A stretch of 64,000 nt of DNA from Paenibacillus chitinolyticus NBRC 15660 (GTDB lineage Bacteria > Bacillota > Bacilli > Paenibacillales > NBRC-103111). Made by a program: the position numbers and the translations under genes. Positions 43,695 to 52,375 of this stretch are shown piece after piece. Below the pieces are notes generated by a model. That model searched no databases. It was not told the origin of the DNA and saw only the letters and a list, made by a program, of their open reading frames with translations. Numbering within the stretch: the stretch's first letter is position 1; every line of letters starts with the position of its first letter. The stretch lies in assembly GCF_000739915.1 (NCBI RefSeq), contig NZ_BBJT01000002.1, forward strand, positions 682,001-746,000, in the 5' to 3' direction.

Positions 43695-43709
43695 TGACAA
43701 CTATTGTCA
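43695..43709. promoter_or_regulatory. Perfect operator-like palindrome TGACAA-CTA-TTGTCA
   Basis: 6-3-6 inverted repeat in the divergent promoter region of the hydrolase and the regulator. A leftward TATACT element lies close by. Probable binding site of the adjacent regulator. Confidence 0.55.
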
Positions 43710-43733
43710 TAATTAAAAAATGGAGTTTATCCG

Positions 43734-44622
43734 ATGTCCAAATCAAAACGCCTGATGGAACTGATGCTGACGGTAAACCGGATGCGCAAGTTTACGGTGG
43801 GAGAGCTCGCGCGTGAATTCGGCGTTTCGCAGAGAACGATTTTGAGGGATTTGCAGGAGCTGGGCGAATTAGGGGTTCCGCTTTATTCGGAAGTCGGTCC
43901 GCACGGCGGGTATCAAGTGTTGAGGGAAAGACTGCTGCCTCCTATCGCTTTTACCGAAGAAGAAGCCGTGTCAATCTTTTTCGCCGTTCATGCCCTCCGG
44001 CATTATTCCTCCCTCCCGTTTGAAACGGGAACGGATTGATCAGATGAAAAACCGGGTGGATTTTATCACACCCGCGCGGAAGGCTGTCTCTCCTTATTTA
44101 TCCATTCTGCTCGATGCGGCCGTTCAGCAGAAGGTGCTGCTCATCCGGTATCAATCCCGGGAAAAAAATTCCGACCGCGAAATCCAGCCCATCGGCATTT
44201 TTACGGGAAACGGCCTCTGGTACTGCTCCGCCTACTGTTATCGGTCGAAAGGGATGCGTGTGTTCCGGTGCGACCGCATTCATTCGGCTGTCCCTTCGGC
44301 AGCGGAACCGCTGGATCTCCGCCATATTCATCTTGAAAACAAGGCGTCTGCGGGACGCAAGGAGCTGGGCGAGATAGGTGTATTTGCGGAATTGACCCTC
44401 GAAGGGGTCGAGGCGTGCGAGGCGGAACCTTGGTCGGAATCGATGCTTACCCTGCGTGAAGATGGCACCGGCTGGCTTCAAGGAACCATTTCCAGAAAAG
44501 ATCTTCCCTATTTCGCGAAATTTTTTATCGGCTTGGGCCGTGAAGCAACCGTGAAAGACTCGCCTGAGCTTCTGGCGGAAATGAAAGCCATGCTTGCCGA
44601 ACTGCTCGGCAAATACAGCTGA
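43734..44622 (+). pseudogene. HTH-WYL transcriptional regulator (YobV-like), broken by internal deletion and frameshift
   Basis: The first piece (43734-44039) is an HTH_11-type winged helix (RKFTVGELAREFGVSQRTIL, YSEVGPHGGYQVL) running to AVHALRHYSSLPFETGTD and a stop. The second frame, overlapping from about 44020, continues ERIDQMKNRVDFITPARKAV and the whole WYL domain (VLLIRYQSREKNSDREIQPI, GLWYCSAYCYRSKGMRVFRCD) to 44622. In intact YobV-like proteins about 20 residues separate these parts. A deletion of roughly 60 bases with a frame change at GAAACGGGAACGG fits. Reinitiation at ATG 44044 could still make a separate WYL protein. Confidence 0.8.
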
Positions 44623-44648
44623 GAAGCGGACGCACGGCTCGCGGACGC

Positions 44649-44688
44649 AAATAAACCGGATCGTAAACTTCACGATCCGGTTTATTTG
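44649..44688. terminator. Bidirectional terminator
   Basis: AAATAAACCGGATCGT / ACGATCCGGTTTATTT, a perfect 16-bp stem between convergent transcripts. Confidence 0.88.
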
Positions 44689-44714
44689 ACGTTTGTATCG
44701 CTGAGCGGGAACGG

Positions 44715-44936
44715 TTATCCCTTCAAGCCCGGGAAACGCTTTTCCGCCGCCGCGACTATGTCCGCATACACGTCCCTAAGCTCGCGTATCGTCAGCAGCT
44801 CGGGAGCGGCTGCGATTTCTTCCGCGGTATGGTTGGCCAGCACGCTGTTCAACCCGTCCAGATTAAATTTCAGTTCTTGATGAGACTGGCTCAATTTCTC
44901 CAGAACCACCCCGATTAGCGTCTGATAGTGCTCCAT
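44715..44936 (-). CDS. Small helical protein, unknown
   Basis: 73 residues, predicted mostly helical (EHYQTLIGVVLEKLSQSHQE, TIRELRDVYADIVAAAEKRF). ATG 44936 follows GGGAG by 7 bases and starts 17 bases after the FGGY kinase stop, so it is probably co-transcribed. I do not recognise a family. Confidence 0.65.
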   Translation of the reverse strand: MEHYQTLIGVVLEKLSQSHQELKFNLDGLNSVLANHTAEEIAAAPELLTIRELRDVYADIVAAAEKRFPGLKG

Positions 44937-44953
44937 GACAATCTCCCATCTTG

Positions 44954-46471
44954 TTAAGCTTCCGTCGCCGCCTGCCGGAAAACCGGAGCAAGCGCCGGAT
45001 ACAATTCCAAATAGCGTGCATATTTGGATTCGTAATGCGCCTTTTTCTCCGCATCCGGACTAAACGTCTCGCATTTTCGTCTAATTTTAAAGAGCTCACA
45101 TAACCGGTCATAGCTGCTTGCCCAGCCCAAGCCGGGAAATCCGAGCGCCGCTGCACCCAGACACGGCAGAAACTGCGATTCCGAAGGCACGGATACTTCC
45201 GTACCGAACACATCGGCCAGGACCCGGCACCACTGGCGGCTTCTCGCCCCTCCCCCGATTAAGGTCAGGGATGCAGCCCCTTCGGGCGCTCCGCGCAGCT
45301 CCATGACCTGCTTCATCGCGAAGGCGACGCCTTCCAGCACGGCGGCCGCCATATCGGCTTTCGTCGTGGAAGGACGCAGGCCGATGAAGCAGCCCGACGC
45401 CTCCTCATCCTGAACGGGGCATCGTTCCCCGTTCAGATAGGGCAGGAACAGGATCTTGTTCCTGCCCCGGTCGGACGCTTCCACGAGGCGTTCAACCGCC
45501 TCGTACATCCCGCGGCCGTCCGTTCCGGCCGCTTCCGGCGCGAACACTTCGGCGGCCCAATGATGGGCGTTGCCGGCGTTCGTCAGCGGAGCGACATTGA
45601 TGTAGCGGCCGGGCTCCGCGTAAGCGAGGTTGAACAGGCCCGACGCCGGGTCCGCCACCCCGCCGGATACGCCCGCGATCCATCCGGTCGTTCCGATGTA
45701 GGCGTACACCTCGCCGGGCTCGTAGACACCGGCGCCGAGCGTAGCGGCTCCCGCGTCGCCGATGCCGCACAGAACGGGCGTGCCCTCGGCCAGGCCCGTA
45801 AGCCGGCTGCCTTCCGCGTGCACCCGTCCGGCCGTCTCCCCGGAAGGGAGAATGTCCGGCAGCTTGCCTGCGGGAAGCCCCATCCGTACGAGCCAGTCCT
45901 CTCTCCACTCCCGCCGCCTGATATCCATGCATCCTGTGGTCGCCGCGGAGGTCGGGTCCGTAACGAAAGCCCCGGTCAGGCGAGCGATGACGTAATCCTT
46001 CGAAGAAATGAGATAGCGGCTTGTACGTGCGCAGCTGTCCGCTTCATGCGTTTTCAGCCAGAGCAGCTTAGGGAACGTCAACGTTCCGTCCATCCGGTTG
46101 GCCGCGCTTCGGAAAATTTCTTCTTCCCCGATTTCATCGCGGATCATCCGGGCCTCTGCTCCCGCGCGGCTGTCTGAGTACAGGATGGCCGGACGGACAG
46201 CGCGACCCTGCTCGTCTACCGGGATACAGTCCTGCATTTGCCCGCTGAACGAGACGAGGCTGATTAGCCCGGCACCGATTCCGTCCCGGAACCACTCATT
46301 CACAATCGTGCCTACCGCTTTAAACCATTGCTCGGGCTCCTGCTCGATGAAGGGCGGCTCCTGGCGGCAGGTCAAGGAAACGTTCTGTTCGTGAAACAAT
46401 TCCCCGTCCCTGTTGACGAGAATTCCTTTTACATGGGTCGTGCCGATATCAAAGGAGGCTATGTATGTCAT
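44954..46471 (-). CDS. FGGY-family carbohydrate kinase (gluconokinase/xylulokinase-like)
   Basis: 505 residues of the sugar-kinase/actin fold. ATP-phosphate motifs are ASFDIGTTHVKGILVNRDG at the N-terminus and GIGDAGAATLGAGVY and YIGTTGWIAG in the middle. The C-terminal domain has SLTLIGGGARSRQWCRVLAD. ATG 46471 follows GGGGGAA; the frame extends 13 codons further without support. Sugar specificity cannot be assigned: no transporter, dehydrogenase or regulator of a known pathway is adjacent. Confidence 0.88.
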   Translation of the reverse strand: MTYIASFDIGTTHVKGILVNRDGELFHEQNVSLTCRQEPPFIEQEPEQWFKAVGTIVNEWFRDGIGAGLISLVSFSGQMQDCIPVDEQGRAVRPAILYSDSRAGAEARMIRDEIGEEEIFRSAANRMDGTLTFPKLLWLKTHEADSCARTSRYLISSKDYVIARLTGAFVTDPTSAATTGCMDIRRREWREDWLVRMGLPAGKLPDILPSGETAGRVHAEGSRLTGLAEGTPVLCGIGDAGAATLGAGVYEPGEVYAYIGTTGWIAGVSGGVADPASGLFNLAYAEPGRYINVAPLTNAGNAHHWAAEVFAPEAAGTDGRGMYEAVERLVEASDRGRNKILFLPYLNGERCPVQDEEASGCFIGLRPSTTKADMAAAVLEGVAFAMKQVMELRGAPEGAASLTLIGGGARSRQWCRVLADVFGTEVSVPSESQFLPCLGAAALGFPGLGWASSYDRLCELFKIRRKCETFSPDAEKKAHYESKYARYLELYPALAPVFRQAATEA

Positions 46472-46542
46472 GATTCTGGTTCCCCCGGCTCCTGAAATCT
46501 TTTCACCCATTATACCAATATCGGGACTCCGCCTACAAAGAA

Positions 46543-46583
46543 AAAAGAGACGTGCCGCCCCGTCCGGACGGCATCGCCTCTTT
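46543..46583 (-). terminator. Terminator of the GIY-YIG gene
   Basis: AAAGAGGCGATGCCG / CGGCACGTCTCTT-type stem with T run on the minus strand, starting 24 bases past the stop. Confidence 0.7.
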
Positions 46584-46606
46584 ACTTCGGTTTTTGTGCC
46601 GCTTGT

Positions 46607-46963
46607 TTACGCTCTAGGCGGCTTGTTGTACCCTTTGTCGCCGTATGGCTGAAGACGGTCCAGCCACTTCCGCTCCATCTTTTTCAACGCGTCCTTCAAG
46701 TCGAAATAGCCGGTTTTTTTCTTCTCGACGATTTCCAGGATTTCAAAGACAAACTTCTCTTCACCCAGCTCCGTCCAATCTTTCTGAAGCTCCTTGTTCA
46801 AATGGGAGCCTATGTTGAGTTCAAAAGTCCGCCCGTTTATATTTTTGAAATTAGGGGAACTTTCCACAAAAATCTTGTCGTTCGTCGTATTGCGGATTTG
46901 ATATACCCCCGCTTCCGTCTCCATCTCTTTAAACTGCCGAACCAGCTCTGCCCTTCTGTCCAT
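46607..46963 (-). CDS. GIY-YIG domain protein
   Basis: 118 residues. GVYQIRNTTNDKIFVESSPN is the GIY..YIG region (here GVY and IFV). RTFELNIGSHLNKELQKDW and FEILEIVEKKKTGYF follow, with the catalytic-type Glu, and a final GDKGYNKPP carrying the conserved Asn. Stand-alone GIY-YIG proteins of this size are common in Firmicutes and uncharacterised. ATG 46963 is 5 bases after GAGGAGA and is chosen over the ATG six codons upstream. Confidence 0.85.
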   Translation of the reverse strand: MDRRAELVRQFKEMETEAGVYQIRNTTNDKIFVESSPNFKNINGRTFELNIGSHLNKELQKDWTELGEEKFVFEILEIVEKKKTGYFDLKDALKKMERKWLDRLQPYGDKGYNKPPRA

Positions 46964-47022
46964 CGCTCTCTCCTCTTTCATTTAACTAAACAATATTTAT
47001 TTTCGTTTGTATTATATTAGAT

Positions 47023-47052
47023 ATTGTAAACTAACGTTTGATCTTAAGTCAA
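47023..47052 (-). promoter_or_regulatory. Promoter of the GIY-YIG gene
   Basis: TTGACT, 18 bases, TACAAT on the minus strand. Confidence 0.6.
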
Positions 47053-47200
47053 TGAGCAATTCTTCTGATTTTGCCCATCCCTGTATCCTGTCCGTCCCCT
47101 CTAAACAAGCTGTCCGAAGATGTCGATATAAATAAGGTTGTTCCCGATTGCAATTTTTGGGTCAGGGAACCGGATTTGCATGAACAAGGAGACCGCTTGA

Positions 47201-48853
47201 ATGTCGCTCAGTTTACGCACTACGTTTGCCCTCGTATCCGCCTTGGTTATCTGTCTTCTGACAGGGGTGCTGAGTACGGTGATCGGCAAAAAAACGACCC
47301 GTCAGGTCGAAGAATCCATCGGCATCTCGCTCTCTCAAGTCGCTTATCAAATGGCGGACAAGCTGGACCATTTCATGTGGTCGCGCGCCGGTGAAATCGA
47401 CGTCCTGAGCGAACTGATTTCTAACCGGGAAGCCCCTGGCCCCGGCGACGCCAATGAGCTTCGCAGTTTGCTCGAACAATTGAAAAAAAGCTTTCCTTCC
47501 TACACCTGGGTCGCCTTTATCGATCCCGAAGGAAAAGTGACCGCATCGACGGACGGCATTTTGACGGGAACCAACATCGCCTCCCGGCCCGTTTTCACCG
47601 AAGGGAAGAAAGGGCGGTTTATCGGGGACGTCCACGAGGCTCTCCTGCTCGCCAAACTTCTGCCCAATCCGTCGGGCGAGCCGCTTCAGTTCGTTGACAT
47701 CAGCACGCCGGTCTACAACAAGCAGGGTCAGCTTACCGGTGTACTCGCCGCCCATCTCAGTTGGGAGTGGTCCCGGGAAGTCGAAGCCACGCTTTTGCAG
47801 CCGCTTAAAGACAAAATGAAACAGCTCGAAGTGCTCATTGTGAGTAAAAAAGAAAATACGGTCCTTCTCGGACCGAAAGAATCGCTGTATCGTCCGCTGG
47901 ACACAGCAGGCATCCGCCAGGCTCAGGCAGGAGGGAACGGCTGGCTGACGGAAACTTATCCGGACGGGCATACCTATTTGAGCGGCTACGCGTACGGGAA
48001 CGGCTATCTGGACTATCCCGGGCTGGGCTGGTCCGTTCTCGTAAGGGAACCTGCCGACGTCGCGTTTACGTCCGTTCGCGAACTGAAAACGTACATAACC
48101 ACAGCCGGTATTATCCTGTCCCTCGTATTTGCGGTGCTTGCCGCATTTCTCGCCGGTTGGGTCGTCCGCCCTCTGCAGAAAATTACCCGCTCCGCGGACC
48201 GGCTCCGGAAAGGCGAGTCTGCCTCATTCCCCGCTTTCACGTTTATCCGGGAGATCCGCATCTTATCGGATTCGCTGCGCAATCTCGTGGACAACTTGAC
48301 GAAAACCGAGCATGCTCTGGACCAGATGTCCGATCTCGCTCTTCACGACAAGCTGACGGGGCTGCCGAACCGGATCGCCTTGGACGCTTATCTGGAGCAG
48401 GCGATGCGACAGGCGAAAGAGAACGGGACGACACTGACGTTTCTTTATCTGGATCTGGACGGGTTCAAAAAAGTAAACGATTCGCTGGGACATCTATTCG
48501 GAGACAAGCTTCTCCAGCAGACCGCCCTCAGACTCACACAAGGAATGAGTACGGACAGCATCATTACACGGGTGGGCGGAGACGAGTTTGTCATCGTCCT
48601 TCCGACGGGCGCTTCCGCTCCCGATCCCGCCGCCATTCGTCTTGCGGGCAGTATTTTGGAGAGAATGAACGAGCCGTTTCTCGTGGATCATCAAGCGTTA
48701 AGAATCGGCTGCAGTATAGGCGCAGCGGTATGGCCGCTTCATCATGAAGACCCGATCGAAACGATGCGTCTTGCCGACCAGGCTCTGTATATGTCCAAGC
48801 GCAGCGGGAAAAACCGTATGACGTTCAGCCCCGATTCCCGGGAGAACGCGTAA
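47201..48853 (+). CDS. Membrane diguanylate cyclase (Cache-like sensor, HAMP, GGDEF)
   Basis: 550 residues. An N-terminal membrane helix (8-28), an extracytoplasmic Cache-like domain (30-285; VAFIDPEGKVTASTDGIL), a second helix (about 297-320), a HAMP domain and a GGDEF domain (395-545; DKLTGLPNRIALDAYL, RVGGDEFVIVL near residue 457, DQALYMSKRSGKNRM). The active-site signature is canonical, so it should make c-di-GMP. No inhibitory RxxD site is obvious upstream of GGDEF. No EAL domain. ATG follows AAGGAG. Monocistronic. Confidence 0.92.
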   Translation: MSLSLRTTFALVSALVICLLTGVLSTVIGKKTTRQVEESIGISLSQVAYQMADKLDHFMWSRAGEIDVLSELISNREAPGPGDANELRSLLEQLKKSFPSYTWVAFIDPEGKVTASTDGILTGTNIASRPVFTEGKKGRFIGDVHEALLLAKLLPNPSGEPLQFVDISTPVYNKQGQLTGVLAAHLSWEWSREVEATLLQPLKDKMKQLEVLIVSKKENTVLLGPKESLYRPLDTAGIRQAQAGGNGWLTETYPDGHTYLSGYAYGNGYLDYPGLGWSVLVREPADVAFTSVRELKTYITTAGIILSLVFAVLAAFLAGWVVRPLQKITRSADRLRKGESASFPAFTFIREIRILSDSLRNLVDNLTKTEHALDQMSDLALHDKLTGLPNRIALDAYLEQAMRQAKENGTTLTFLYLDLDGFKKVNDSLGHLFGDKLLQQTALRLTQGMSTDSIITRVGGDEFVIVLPTGASAPDPAAIRLAGSILERMNEPFLVDHQALRIGCSIGAAVWPLHHEDPIETMRLADQALYMSKRSGKNRMTFSPDSRENA

Positions 48854-48863
48854 CTGCATACCA

Positions 48864-48907
48864 AAAGGCGGTTTTCCGGGGTATCGTCCCCGTAAAACCG
48901 CCTTTTT
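48864..48907 (+). terminator. Terminator of the diguanylate cyclase gene
   Basis: AAAGGCGGTTTT-CGGGG / CCCCG-AAAACCGCC stem followed by five T residues. It also faces the end of the convergent M15 gene. Confidence 0.88.
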
Positions 48908-48912
48908 CACCG

Positions 48913-49533
48913 TTAAGGGCCCGAACGGGCCGTCTTCGTGCCGCGCTGAAGCTCGGCGATGCTTAAACCGTAGCTGAGCTGGAGATGGGGATAGTCGGGG
49001 AAATTGGTCCAATCCCCGCCCCATTCGAAACCGAGCTCCTTGGCAATCGTGACGACCTGCATCCAGTCTTTACGGCCGTCGCCGTTCAAATCGGCATTCA
49101 TATCCCAAATGATTTTACCGGATTTCGTTTTCAGGGCAAAGTCGATCGCCAGGCCGTAGTTGTGATAAGACTCGCCCGCCTTGGCGTGCGTCACGATTTT
49201 TCCTTCGCTTGTACGCCCCTGACTGTACAGCTTGTCCTGTTCTTCCATGCTGCGGAAATCGTCCGTAATGACGATCCTTATGCCGATAGCCGCCGTTTTG
49301 GCCAGCAGCTCGTCCATTTTCCGGGCGACTCCCGGGTCCAGTCCGCTCAACAACCGGGCGCTGTCCAATCCGAGCTTCTCGAGATTTTTCTCATCCGATT
49401 TGGTCATCACGAGCTGAATCAGCATGATTGCGGACAATACGGCGGCCATAACGGCGAATGCGGCTCTGAACAGCCGCTTTTTCGCGGACATTCCCCGTTT
49501 TTGTCTATATTTCAAAACTCCGTCATTTCTCAC
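48913..49533 (-). CDS. M15-family peptidase (VanY/CwlK-like) with membrane anchor
   Basis: About 206 residues. A membrane anchor near 20-45 is followed by an M15 peptidase domain with DDFRSMEEQDKLYSQGR, SYHNYGLAIDFAL (zinc ligands His and Asp) and WGGDWTNFPDYPHLQ. Such enzymes cut peptide stems of peptidoglycan. Within the domain ADLNGDGRKDWMQ resembles a calcium-binding EF-hand loop. The GTG at 49533 overlaps the stop of the SLH-GH18 gene by 4 bases (GTGA). Internal starts (TTG 49515, ATG 49491) are possible. Both proteins are likely to act on the envelope. Confidence 0.87.
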   Translation of the reverse strand: MRNDGVLKYRQKRGMSAKKRLFRAAFAVMAAVLSAIMLIQLVMTKSDEKNLEKLGLDSARLLSGLDPGVARKMDELLAKTAAIGIRIVITDDFRSMEEQDKLYSQGRTSEGKIVTHAKAGESYHNYGLAIDFALKTKSGKIIWDMNADLNGDGRKDWMQVVTIAKELGFEWGGDWTNFPDYPHLQLSYGLSIAELQRGTKTARSGP

Positions 49534-51149
49534 TTCACTGCGTCGATCCGCTGCCAATCGCTATCCGTAAACTGGCCCATATACCATAGGGAAACCCCTT
49601 TTAAGCCGTAATAGCGCGCCAGCCAGATTTTGCGGTCCAAACTGTCGGAATCCTCGTAAAACAATTCGTGCGCGCCTCCATCCGTGTACCGGATATGCCC
49701 GAGCAGATAAGGAACGGATAAGGTCGATTTGACTCCGGGTTTCTTGAGACGCTCTTCCACGGCCGAACTCGCCGGCGAGGCGTAGGTAGTCGTTCCGCCC
49801 TGATCGATAAACTGGTCCGTTTTCTTGCTCATGCCGAGAACCAGCTTCTCCGCCGGAACGCCCGCTTTAATCGTATCCCTCACGGCTTCGGCCACCAGCG
49901 GAAGCGGTGCGGACGGGAGCCGGTCCGGCTTGTACAGAAAATCGTACGCCATGAGAATGACCGTGTCCGCCGTCTTACCTATGGACGGAAGATCGTAGCC
50001 TTCGAAATAGTAGGTCGGAGGCACCGTTACGGTGAGTGTTTTGCCTTTCGCCGCTTCCTTGACCTCGCTCAGGAACGCGGCAAATTCGGCTTTCTTGCCC
50101 GCCCCGTACAAATCCTCAAAGTCGATGCAAACCCCGGTGAAGCCGTACTTCGGATCTGAAAGAGTTTCCGCAAGCGCTGCCGTAAACGCCTTGCGTGCTG
50201 CGGCATCCCCCAGAAACTCTTCCACGCGGTGCGATTTGTTGGCAAAAACCATCAAATCCTTGGAAACGTGACTGGAACTTGCGGAAGCCGTCACTTCTTC
50301 CCAGCCGTCCGGCCGGTTGAACTTGAACGGGTCGCCTGCCGAACCGAGCTTCGCGGAGCCGGCACCTTCGTAATTCAGGTGCCACCAGCCAAGGGCAACG
50401 CGGTCCAGAAGAGGCATTTTGCCAAGGCTGTTGTACGACTGCACGGCATAAAACCCCGTCACCTCCAGGGGCTTGTTCCCGGCTTCCTTATGCAGCAGCC
50501 GGTTGATGACCGCTGCCGCTTCCTGGCGGCTGAGCTGCTTGTCCGGCTCAAGGCCGTTCTCGCTGCCTTCCAGCATTCCGCGGTTCACCGCGTAATAGAC
50601 GTAAGGCTTCAGCGCCTCGTCGACTCCCGCCGCGTCCGCGAAAGCCCGGCTGCTCTGTTCCCGCTTCCAGCCGCTCGCCAGCCAGCTTGCGCGTTCCGCT
50701 TCGCTCAGCTTGTCCAGGAGCAGGCTTCCCATCGCGTAAGCCACCTCTTCCCTGCGGATCGGTGCTGCCGGATGGAAGGCTCCTCCGCTGTCCACCATCG
50801 CTTTGATCCAGCCGCGCTGAAGAGCGGCGCCGATCATCGGATAGGACCAGCGGTCCCGGCCGACGTCCGTAAGGGTGACGGGATGACCCGCATCATACCC
50901 GGTTTTCGCCGCCGTGACGAGCAGCTTGATAAATTCCTCGCGAGACATGGCCGCAAGCGGATGAAACCCGCCGTCCTGATAGCCGTCCAGCGCCTGTACG
51001 GCCGCCAGCGTATAAATATGTTCGGCGGACCAAGCGCTCTCTGGCACGTCCCCGAACGGTTTCAATCTCGATTCATAGGCGTTCGCCGTGGCTGAACCTG
51101 TAAGCATACAGCCTAAAACGGCTGCCGCCACCCATTTTTTATTGTTCAT
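49530..51149 (-). CDS. Secreted SLH-domain protein with GH18 glycosidase domain
   Basis: 539 residues. The signal peptide (KKWVAAAVLGCMLTGSATANA) is followed by three SLH repeats (about 30-225; AVQALDGYQDGGFHPLAAMS, KAMVDSGGAFHPAAPIRREE, GMLEGSENGLEPDKQLSRQE) that bind pyruvylated cell-wall polymer. A GH18 chitinase-like barrel follows, with GFTGVCIDFEDLYG carrying the catalytic Glu and VILMAYDF. GH18 proteins of this type include spore cortex-lytic and peptidoglycan enzymes such as YaaH/CotE-like N-acetylglucosaminidases. Coupled to the M15 peptidase gene. Confidence 0.9.
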   Translation of the reverse strand: MNNKKWVAAAVLGCMLTGSATANAYESRLKPFGDVPESAWSAEHIYTLAAVQALDGYQDGGFHPLAAMSREEFIKLLVTAAKTGYDAGHPVTLTDVGRDRWSYPMIGAALQRGWIKAMVDSGGAFHPAAPIRREEVAYAMGSLLLDKLSEAERASWLASGWKREQSSRAFADAAGVDEALKPYVYYAVNRGMLEGSENGLEPDKQLSRQEAAAVINRLLHKEAGNKPLEVTGFYAVQSYNSLGKMPLLDRVALGWWHLNYEGAGSAKLGSAGDPFKFNRPDGWEEVTASASSSHVSKDLMVFANKSHRVEEFLGDAAARKAFTAALAETLSDPKYGFTGVCIDFEDLYGAGKKAEFAAFLSEVKEAAKGKTLTVTVPPTYYFEGYDLPSIGKTADTVILMAYDFLYKPDRLPSAPLPLVAEAVRDTIKAGVPAEKLVLGMSKKTDQFIDQGGTTTYASPASSAVEERLKKPGVKSTLSVPYLLGHIRYTDGGAHELFYEDSDSLDRKIWLARYYGLKGVSLWYMGQFTDSDWQRIDAVK

Positions 51150-51230
51150 TTTGTGCCCTCCCCATGTTTACGTTGTATTGGACGCAGAAAATGACGAAAA
51201 GTTACGGTCTCCGTTCCCGGATGCCACATG

Positions 51231-51254
51231 AAAAAAGCCATCCTTCCGGATGGC
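51231..51254 (-). terminator. Terminator of the deoxyribosyltransferase-like gene
   Basis: GCCATCC-GGAA-GGATGGC followed by six T residues on the minus strand, 18 bases past the stop. Confidence 0.85.
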
Positions 51255-51272
51255 CGTCCCTAAAACCTTTCC

Positions 51273-52175
51273 TTAAAACACTTCGCTCGTAAGCCGCTGC
51301 TTCAAAATAGACGCGAGTTCTTCCGCCGTCTCCCAGACAAAAGGCCGGATTTTCTCGGAAGGAGACGCGGTCGTCTCATCCCCGGCCCGTCTGGCTGTCC
51401 AGATAACCGGGATATTGCGCCCGAGCGCGTATCCGCCCGCCAGAAACACTTCCGGCCCTTGGGCGCCCAAGTCCGCGATGAGAAGCTTGCTGTCCGCGAT
51501 CATTCGGATGTTGTAGTCCGCTTCCTTTTCCCTCGGGATTTTCTCCGACGTACGCGGCGCGTAGCCGCACTGCTCAATGACCGGCAGCACTTTCTCCGTC
51601 CACTTGAGCCGGGTCTCCACGTCTTCGGGAAGCAGGACGAAGCAAGGCTTAAGCCGTTTGCCGCCCAGACTTTCTTCGGCCGTTTTCCAGCCTTGCGCCG
51701 TCAGCTTGAAACTGGACCCCATGCGTTCGAGAAGGCGCTCTTCCTTCAACTTCTCGATGATATAGATCAGCTCCTGCAGGTTGGGCGAATACGTTAAGTT
51801 GTAGCTCTTCGGAAGCTGCTGCAGCACGACCGCTTCGTCCGGGCCCCCGCTGTGCCGGTAAAAAAATTGCAGAAGCCGGATGCCTTTGTCTTCTATCGTA
51901 ACCGGGACACGGGGCGAGTTCCGGATTCCTTCCAGATCGTCAATGGTAAGGCGAACCGTCTCCCCGCAGTCCGTAATCTCCCGGATGTAGGCGGATATGA
52001 CGGGAAACATGAGATGTTTGGTCTGATAAGACAAAACACTGTAAGGGTCGTAGCTGTCCCGGTGAAGTCCGTAGGAGCCGTCCGGCGAGCAATAGCATCC
52101 TGTATATAAATCGTACCCGTCCTCACGGCCGATCGGCACGATTTGATCGCAGAATAAACACCGTTTTTTTTCCAT
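51273..52175 (-). CDS. Zinc-finger / winged-helix / nucleoside-deoxyribosyltransferase-like protein
   Basis: 300 residues, not a recognised family as a whole. The N-terminus has a CLFC...CYC cysteine set (6, 9, 27, 29) suited to a zinc ribbon. The middle (about 85-170) looks like a winged helix (LQELIYIIEKLKEERLLERM, SFKLTAQGWKTAEE). The C-terminal 130 residues resemble the nucleoside 2-deoxyribosyltransferase/TIR-like fold: MIADSKLLIADLGAQGPEVF and LAGGYALGRNIPVIWTA. The catalytic Glu usual in xxELGYA is replaced (LAGGYA). It may bind rather than cut a nucleotide. Confidence 0.6.
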   Translation of the reverse strand: MEKKRCLFCDQIVPIGREDGYDLYTGCYCSPDGSYGLHRDSYDPYSVLSYQTKHLMFPVISAYIREITDCGETVRLTIDDLEGIRNSPRVPVTIEDKGIRLLQFFYRHSGGPDEAVVLQQLPKSYNLTYSPNLQELIYIIEKLKEERLLERMGSSFKLTAQGWKTAEESLGGKRLKPCFVLLPEDVETRLKWTEKVLPVIEQCGYAPRTSEKIPREKEADYNIRMIADSKLLIADLGAQGPEVFLAGGYALGRNIPVIWTARRAGDETTASPSEKIRPFVWETAEELASILKQRLTSEVF

Positions 52176-52281
52176 CCTTCCAATCCCCCTTCTCCTTTAC
52201 CTTTCGTAGCGCGTTGAAGATATGGGGGTGGCGGGCGGCAACTTCCAGCAATCTACCAGCGCCCGGCGATACCCTTTTACC

Positions 52282-52336
52282 GGTAAAGACCTGACTCCTT
52301 CCGGCATGTATGGTAACATAGAGCGGGTAAAGACCT
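52282..52336. repeat. Two direct copies of GGTAAAGACCT flanking a promoter-like region
   Basis: Exact 11-base repeats at 52282-52292 and 52326-52336, 44 bases apart (four helical turns). Between them lie CTGACT (52291-52296) and TAACAT (52313-52318), possible -35 and -10 elements with a 16-base spacer for the gene at 52376. Confidence 0.4.
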
Positions 52337-52375
52337 ATAACCAAGAACGCGCTTAAAGATCAAGGAGAGCTGCCC

